A DNA stretch of 64,000 nt from Coemansia sp. RSA 487 (Eukaryota > Kickxellomycota > Kickxellomycetes > Kickxellales > Kickxellaceae), in NCBI GenBank assembly GCA_027577595.1, contig JANBRJ010000052.1, positions 52,978 through 116,977 on the forward strand. Reading direction: 5' to 3'. Position numbers and translations under genes: made by a program. Below, piece by piece: positions 59,838 to 64,000 of the stretch; the stretch's first letter is position 1, and every line of letters begins with the position of its first letter. Below the pieces are notes generated by a model. That model saw only the letters and a program-made list of their open reading frames with translations. It ran no database searches and was not told the origin of the DNA.

Positions 59838-62336
59838 ATGGAACACCACGAGAATGACAACGCTGACGAAGTTTTCACTGAGGAAAGAATAAGCGAGGAG
59901 CTTGAGCGCTACCGCAGCATCGTGCTATCTGCGTGCTCCTCCTTGGGAAACCTCCAGCCAGTCTCTGTATCTGTCCACGAAACACATAAAGTAAAAAACG
60001 AACGGCCAGTGCTTAGTGTCAGCGGAAAGCAAATGGAGTATGTCCCGAGCGATGATTGTCTTTCGTCCCTCAAGGACATAAAGCGGTACATACAGATGGA
60101 TGAGCAGGGTGAAGGGAAACTAGTGCTAGAGTGGCTCGGAGACTGGAATGTCCTTGAAACGGACATTATTCCAATATTTATCTATAACGCCAAAAAGCTA
60201 CTTTCTGCCGCACGCTCGAATCGCGAGGATTCCGAGTGGGACCGCGACATTGCTCTGAAGACAGCCATGCTTTGCGTTGAATTGTTTGTATTCACAACCT
60301 GGAGCATGGATTCAGAGCCCGAGGAGGTGAAGGCAAAGTTCATTCGTATACTGCGGTCATACAAACGCACTTTTGCCAACAGTGACGTTGTTTCTAATCT
60401 CCTTTCTGTTGCCGTCATGTATGCGCGCAAGTCTGTCAGCATCGAAAAGGAGATGATGCTCATCAAGGGCATTCTATACGTGTTTCGGAACATATTGGCT
60501 ATCCCCGATCCCTTTGTTTCCCCTTCGTCAAACGGTCTATCGCAAATCGAGTCTCACGACACACTTATTGCTGTTCTCGACAAGGAGCTTGCCATTGACT
60601 TTTTCCTGACCCTGGCTTCCTCCGCTGACCACAACCGCTATAAGGACCTGCGCCCAACCCTTCTCGACATTATCTATTTCATATTCTACCGCGTACCTGC
60701 ATCTGCTTTATTTGAGCGGCCACAAACGTGGTTCAAGACAAAAACTAACGAGATGCGTCAAGGCAGACATAATAACTTTGGCGGTGTCTATGCCGTTTCA
60801 ACGGGCGAGGGAACGATCATGCCTGTTTTCAGCGCAAAAGAAGTACTAGAGCCGTTTGCGAACCTCTTTAAAAAACACAACAAGGTGCGCAAGCCCAAAA
60901 GTGCCGAAGATGGTCCTGTTGACCGACAGTGGCGAACCGTAGACCCATTATGCATCCCGATCTTCCGCCGCATTGCAGCCACATTCATTGAGAGCTGCTT
61001 TAATCCGTTTATTGGTGCGCTGTTTGAAGATCTGAAAACCACAACAACTGTGGTTAACGAAACCATACCAAGGCTGCTCTACACATGCGCCTACTTTGTC
61101 GACATTTCGCTCGCAAACCCCGAAATAGAACTCGGGTGCACGTGTGTGCTAGTGCAAACCCACGTATTCGGGCAGATCATGCGCAACACCAGTACCTATA
61201 TAGAGCTGAAGCGCTGGGCTGATCTCGAGCCTGCAATGTACTGCATCCAGCAGATTCTCTTTGCGCTTGGCAAGATGCGTGGCACAAAACTGGATTCGTT
61301 GAGCGAATACGTCCTTAGCAACCTATTCTACGATGGTGACGCGCTTGATCTGTTTGTCAAACTGTGCCGGGTATACAAACCGACAATAAACACCCGCGCC
61401 TTTTTGGAGCAGGTTGCGAAGCTTGCAGAGACGTTCCTTGGAACACTGAAGGCATACGCCCAGTCAAAGGCTGGCCTTTTGGTCAAGAAGCGTGTAAAGA
61501 AGAGGTCACAGAAAAAGAAAAGCGACGAAAAGATCGAGCGCAGTGGCTCTGGCAGTGACCATAATGACGAAGATAAAACGCAAAACGATACTGAATCAGG
61601 TCAAGAGATGTTGGCGAGTGGCGACGAGGCCGATGAAGAAACAACTGGTGTTGTTGCGGCCATCAATGAAGAAAATAGTGGCGACAGTGACAGCGACCAC
61701 GAAGAGCAATTGGTCGAACGCACGTTTGATTTTAGCAAGTATGAGAGGGCGTTTGCTGTTAACGATGTCGTCAAGACATACAGCCACCTGCTTGCGCCTC
61801 CCTCCTCTATGGAGAACGTCTATCCTATGCTGTACCGCATTGCAGTAACATCCCAGCGGCCACAGCTGTTCTTCAAAAGGGATATCATGCTAAGGTTGCT
61901 CGTCCTATTTGACAGTCAGTTTACATACCCACACCGAACAGAGGTTCTGGATCTCGCTTCCTGGATTTTCCGCCAGTACATGACCGTTATCGCCAGCCCC
62001 TCTTTGCGCAACCACTACAAGGCAGAAGAGCTTGGGAACAAGCTGGCCGTCGAATGCATGCTTACATTCCTCAAGGAATCGCAGCTAGGCACCAGTGTCG
62101 AGCCCGTCATAACCCGACATATAATCGACCTACTAGCAGCCGATGACAACAACAAGAGCGACGGAGAAAAGACCGACTATGTGGTTGGTGGAGATGGCAA
62201 TGAGAAGGGCAAGCGGATAGATGAAGACACACAAAACAAGATGTTCTCGGATTCAGTGCTGGCGCCGCCTGTACAGTCTGGGGGCTACGATTACGATATG
62301 AACGATATCGACTTTGACGATGCCTTCGATATTTAG
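59838..62336 (+). CDS. TOF1: Replication fork protection complex subunit Tof1/Swi1 (Timeless)
   Basis: The ATG at 59838 (MEHHENDNADEVF) gives 832 residues. The Timeless N-terminal domain (about 30-320) includes LVLEWLGDWNVLETDIIPIF, ALKTAMLCVELFVFTTW and LSVAVMYARKSVSIEKEMMLIKGILYVFRNIL. HDTLIAVLDKELAIDFFLTLAS and LLDIIYFIFY continue the armadillo-like array, and LRPTLLD and GRHNNFGG match the conserved second block. The C-terminal half has acidic and Lys-rich low-complexity stretches (KKRVKKRSQKKK, about 560; an Asp/Glu-rich region ~585-640) and a helical segment to the end. Tof1-Csm3 stabilises stalled forks and supports checkpoint signalling; it neighbours a RecQ helicase gene. Confidence 0.88.
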   Translation: MEHHENDNADEVFTEERISEELERYRSIVLSACSSLGNLQPVSVSVHETHKVKNERPVLSVSGKQMEYVPSDDCLSSLKDIKRYIQMDEQGEGKLVLEWLGDWNVLETDIIPIFIYNAKKLLSAARSNREDSEWDRDIALKTAMLCVELFVFTTWSMDSEPEEVKAKFIRILRSYKRTFANSDVVSNLLSVAVMYARKSVSIEKEMMLIKGILYVFRNILAIPDPFVSPSSNGLSQIESHDTLIAVLDKELAIDFFLTLASSADHNRYKDLRPTLLDIIYFIFYRVPASALFERPQTWFKTKTNEMRQGRHNNFGGVYAVSTGEGTIMPVFSAKEVLEPFANLFKKHNKVRKPKSAEDGPVDRQWRTVDPLCIPIFRRIAATFIESCFNPFIGALFEDLKTTTTVVNETIPRLLYTCAYFVDISLANPEIELGCTCVLVQTHVFGQIMRNTSTYIELKRWADLEPAMYCIQQILFALGKMRGTKLDSLSEYVLSNLFYDGDALDLFVKLCRVYKPTINTRAFLEQVAKLAETFLGTLKAYAQSKAGLLVKKRVKKRSQKKKSDEKIERSGSGSDHNDEDKTQNDTESGQEMLASGDEADEETTGVVAAINEENSGDSDSDHEEQLVERTFDFSKYERAFAVNDVVKTYSHLLAPPSSMENVYPMLYRIAVTSQRPQLFFKRDIMLRLLVLFDSQFTYPHRTEVLDLASWIFRQYMTVIASPSLRNHYKAEELGNKLAVECMLTFLKESQLGTSVEPVITRHIIDLLAADDNNKSDGEKTDYVVGGDGNEKGKRIDEDTQNKMFSDSVLAPPVQSGGYDYDMNDIDFDDAFDI

Positions 62337-62472
62337 ATCGACATATAAACGGGATTCTATTAACAACAGTATGTTTGTGGTATATCCATTCGAACGCGCT
62401 AGCTTTAATAGAAACAATGCTTAAAATCAAATGTTAAAAGTATAAAATAGTATATATATACCTATTCCTTGC

Positions 62473-62907
62473 CTAGCTAGCAAACTTGTTCAGATTGCTT
62501 TCAAGCCATTCCTTGTTAAAGTGCGTCTTATCTTGTAGCATATATGACTTTCCGAGATGGGCTACCTTCTCAAACAGCTGCTGTGTGCTTGCGTAGAGCA
62601 TCCGGGCCGGCATTGCAGAAGTCTGTGGACAGTAGTAGACAAACACAAGCGGATATGACACGCGACCGTCGTCGTGAACGAAGCGATAACTCACAATGAC
62701 ATAGCGTGGGGCGTCGTCGGGAAGCTCTTCTACCAGCTCATCAAAACCAATGTCCTCAAACGTTTCGTCGTGTACCACGGTATGGTTAACCCGGTCTATC
62801 TTTGCCACGTATACCTGCATATTGGCACTTGGCTTTTGCAATCTGAACTGTTCTACATCCTCTAGAACTTTGGGTGCAATAGTACAAGTCACGGAAGAGG
62901 CTGCCAT
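62473..62907 (-). CDS. Glia maturation factor family ADF-homology protein (Gmf1/Aim7)
   Basis: The ATG at 62907 (MAASSVTCTIAPKVLEDVEQF) gives 144 residues, the usual GMF length. The frame extends to 62928 only from a TTG. The ADF-H fold is visible: F.LQKPSANMQVYVAKIDR, ELVEELPDDAPRYVIVSYRF, DGRVSYPLVFVYYCPQTS, MLYASTQQLFEKVAHLGKSYMLQDKTHFNKEWL. GMF binds Arp2/3 and dismantles actin branches rather than binding actin monomers like cofilin. It converges on Tof1 and diverges from SNRNP27. Confidence 0.9.
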   Translation of the reverse strand: MAASSVTCTIAPKVLEDVEQFRLQKPSANMQVYVAKIDRVNHTVVHDETFEDIGFDELVEELPDDAPRYVIVSYRFVHDDGRVSYPLVFVYYCPQTSAMPARMLYASTQQLFEKVAHLGKSYMLQDKTHFNKEWLESNLNKFAS

Positions 62908-63264
62908 GTTATCTGAAATATGATACAATAAGTACTCAAAAACCTAAAGTGTTGGAAATTTTAAAGTGGATTTTAGAAAATAAAAAATAAAAAATAACTG
63001 GAAGAGTATACAGTTGAGAGAGGATGAGGGTGGGAAAGGGTGTATTATTTCTTTGTGCTGTTTCTAAAAAAAAAAGGCTGACCCAGTATAAAATCCATCG
63101 GCACCCCACAAGCTAAAGGGCTATTAAGTTTTGGTTAAAGTTTCAAACCACATGGTTGTAGAATTGGCTGGAAAGGACATTGAACTACCCGAACAGCTAA
63201 CTAGGGTCATATTTCTTCTTATTTAATTCAGTCTCTGCAGAGACATCTGTCTACATCCACGACA
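62908..63264. promoter_or_regulatory. Divergent intergenic region GMF / SNRNP27
   Basis: 357 bp with an (AATAAA)n-like run at 62979-62997 and an A10 tract at 63067-63076. It holds promoters of both genes; nothing else is recognised. Confidence 0.4.
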
Positions 63265-63789
63265 ATGCCAAGAAGCAAGAGAAGGTCGCGGTCGCCGCCC
63301 CGCCACACAAGGTCACATCGGTCGCGTTCACCTAGCGGACAACGAAACAATCGTGGCAAACACTCACGCAACGAGTCGCCACCACATATTAGGCAACGTT
63401 CGCGTGAAAGGGACTACCACCGCACCACTCGAGTGGACTATAGCCAGCATCGTAGAAAAAGGTCACGTTCCCCTCCACAGACTAAACGTCGTTCACGCTC
63501 TCGATCTCCCCAGTCGCGCAAGCACCGTGCAAGGAGCATTTCGCCTTCGCCCACCCGACCAAGTGACAGCACAAGAGATGAAGCACCAACGGAAGAGGCA
63601 CTGCAAGAGATGACAGAGGAAGAGCAAATGAACGCTCTTATCGGATTCAGCGGCTTTAACACAACAAAGAACAAAAAAGTTAATGGAAACGATGTCGGCG
63701 CTGCAAACGTCAAGAAACAGCGCAAGTTCCGACAGTATATGAACCGTAAGGGCGGATTTAACCGTCTGCTGGACAAGCAAACAATGTAG
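63265..63789 (+). CDS. U4/U6.U5 small nuclear ribonucleoprotein 27 kDa protein (SNRNP27)
   Basis: 174 residues, ATG start. The N-terminal ~110 residues are a dense Arg/Ser domain ([19 protein letters not shown] and [18 protein letters not shown]), the usual RS domain of this protein. The C-terminal ~60 residues match the SNRNP27 core: [19 protein letters not shown] followed by [25 protein letters not shown]27 is a tri-snRNP component that influences 5' splice-site choice. With Snu23 at 3177-3980 it is the second tri-snRNP gene in this window. Confidence 0.92.
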   Translation: MPRSKRRSRSPPRHTRSHRSRSPSGQRNNRGKHSRNESPPHIRQRSRERDYHRTTRVDYSQHRRKRSRSPPQTKRRSRSRSPQSRKHRARSISPSPTRPSDSTRDEAPTEEALQEMTEEEQMNALIGFSGFNTTKNKKVNGNDVGAANVKKQRKFRQYMNRKGGFNRLLDKQTM

Positions 63790-63916
63790 ACCCGTGATAT
63801 GCCAACATCACTTTATAGCACATACTTTAGTTGTTCAAAACAAAATATTTGTTATATTACAATTAGTGAAAGAAACGGCTGTAACCGATTTAAAAGCCAT
63901 GTGAGCGCAAAAGAAT

Positions 63917-64000
63917 TTAGAGATCCTGCGAAGCGCCGGACTTCTTGGCCTTCGTGGGCAGAAGAGTGGCGTGGATGTTGGGAAGAACACCACCCTGGGC
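63917..64000 (-). CDS. Histone H2A, C-terminal 27 residues (5' part outside window)
   Basis: Minus-strand reading from the window edge gives AQGGVLPNIHATLLPTKAKK and ends SGASQDL followed by TAA. GGVLPNIHATLLP is the H2A docking-domain segment, and the terminal SQ(D) motif is the target of Mec1/ATM-type kinases after DNA damage (gamma-H2A), as in fungal H2A that doubles as H2A.X. It converges on SNRNP27, with about 127 bp between stops. Confidence 0.93.
   Translation of the reverse strand, partial: AQGGVLPNIHATLLPTKAKKSGASQDL

Noticed and set aside
1-64000. tRNA, rRNA, CRISPR arrays, bacterial promoters or ribosome-binding sites
   Set aside because: No T-loop-like GGTTCGAATCC element in a cloverleaf context, no rRNA similarity and no regularly spaced direct repeats were seen; the genome is eukaryotic.

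Overview
The window is nuclear DNA from a fungus. It carries single-copy eukaryotic housekeeping genes (APC1, alpha-COP, RPN12, TAF13, a RecQ helicase, Tof1, Atg9, histone H2A), fungal-type genes (Rim13/PalB calpain, Cbp6, a Pex26-like protein, Ear1/Ssh4-like SPRY proteins, an Avo2-like ankyrin protein, a mitochondrial Ohr), and short GT-AG introns. Gene density, the scarcity of introns and their position at the very 5' ends of genes, and a Fanzor gene suggest an early-diverging lineage; Kickxellomycotina is a guess, not shown by the sequence.

Layout. 1-9 kb: the C-terminal end of an unknown Ser-rich protein, a TMEM209-like nuclear-envelope protein, the spliceosomal protein Snu23, a Pex26-like tail-anchored protein and a calpain-7/PalB protease. 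9-17 kb: two SPRY proteins of Ear1/Ssh4 type flank branched-chain keto-acid dehydrogenase E1-alpha, NAD-dependent glycerol-3-phosphate dehydrogenase and Lto1. 17-26.4 kb: a block that looks more GC-rich, with a gamma-glutamyltranspeptidase-like enzyme, a bestrophin-like channel, a small unknown protein, Atg9 and CTP:phosphoethanolamine cytidylyltransferase.

26.6-31.6 kb is a mobile-element island. An inverted repeat with mariner-like ends encloses a Fanzor (eukaryotic TnpB relative) gene broken by one frameshift, a decayed Tc1/mariner DDE transposase fragment on the same strand, and a truncated Ty3/gypsy reverse-transcriptase fragment on the opposite strand. This is the most unusual part of the window.

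31.7-45 kb: APC1, an Avo2-like ankyrin protein, Cbp6, Cue3/ASCC2, Grx3/4, RPN12, Ohr and an unknown coiled-coil protein. 45.7-64 kb: alpha-COP, acetyl-CoA acetyltransferase, an unknown low-complexity protein, TAF13, an RCC1L-like protein, RecQ helicase, Erv14/cornichon, Tof1/Swi1, GMF, SNRNP27 and the 3' end of histone H2A.

There are no operons. Genes lie in divergent or convergent pairs with short spacers. I could place ten introns in eight genes; every 3' splice site reads TGTAG or TATAG and nearly all introns fall within the first 50 codons. Most coding starts were set at the first plausible ATG where the open frame extends further upstream from a non-ATG codon.
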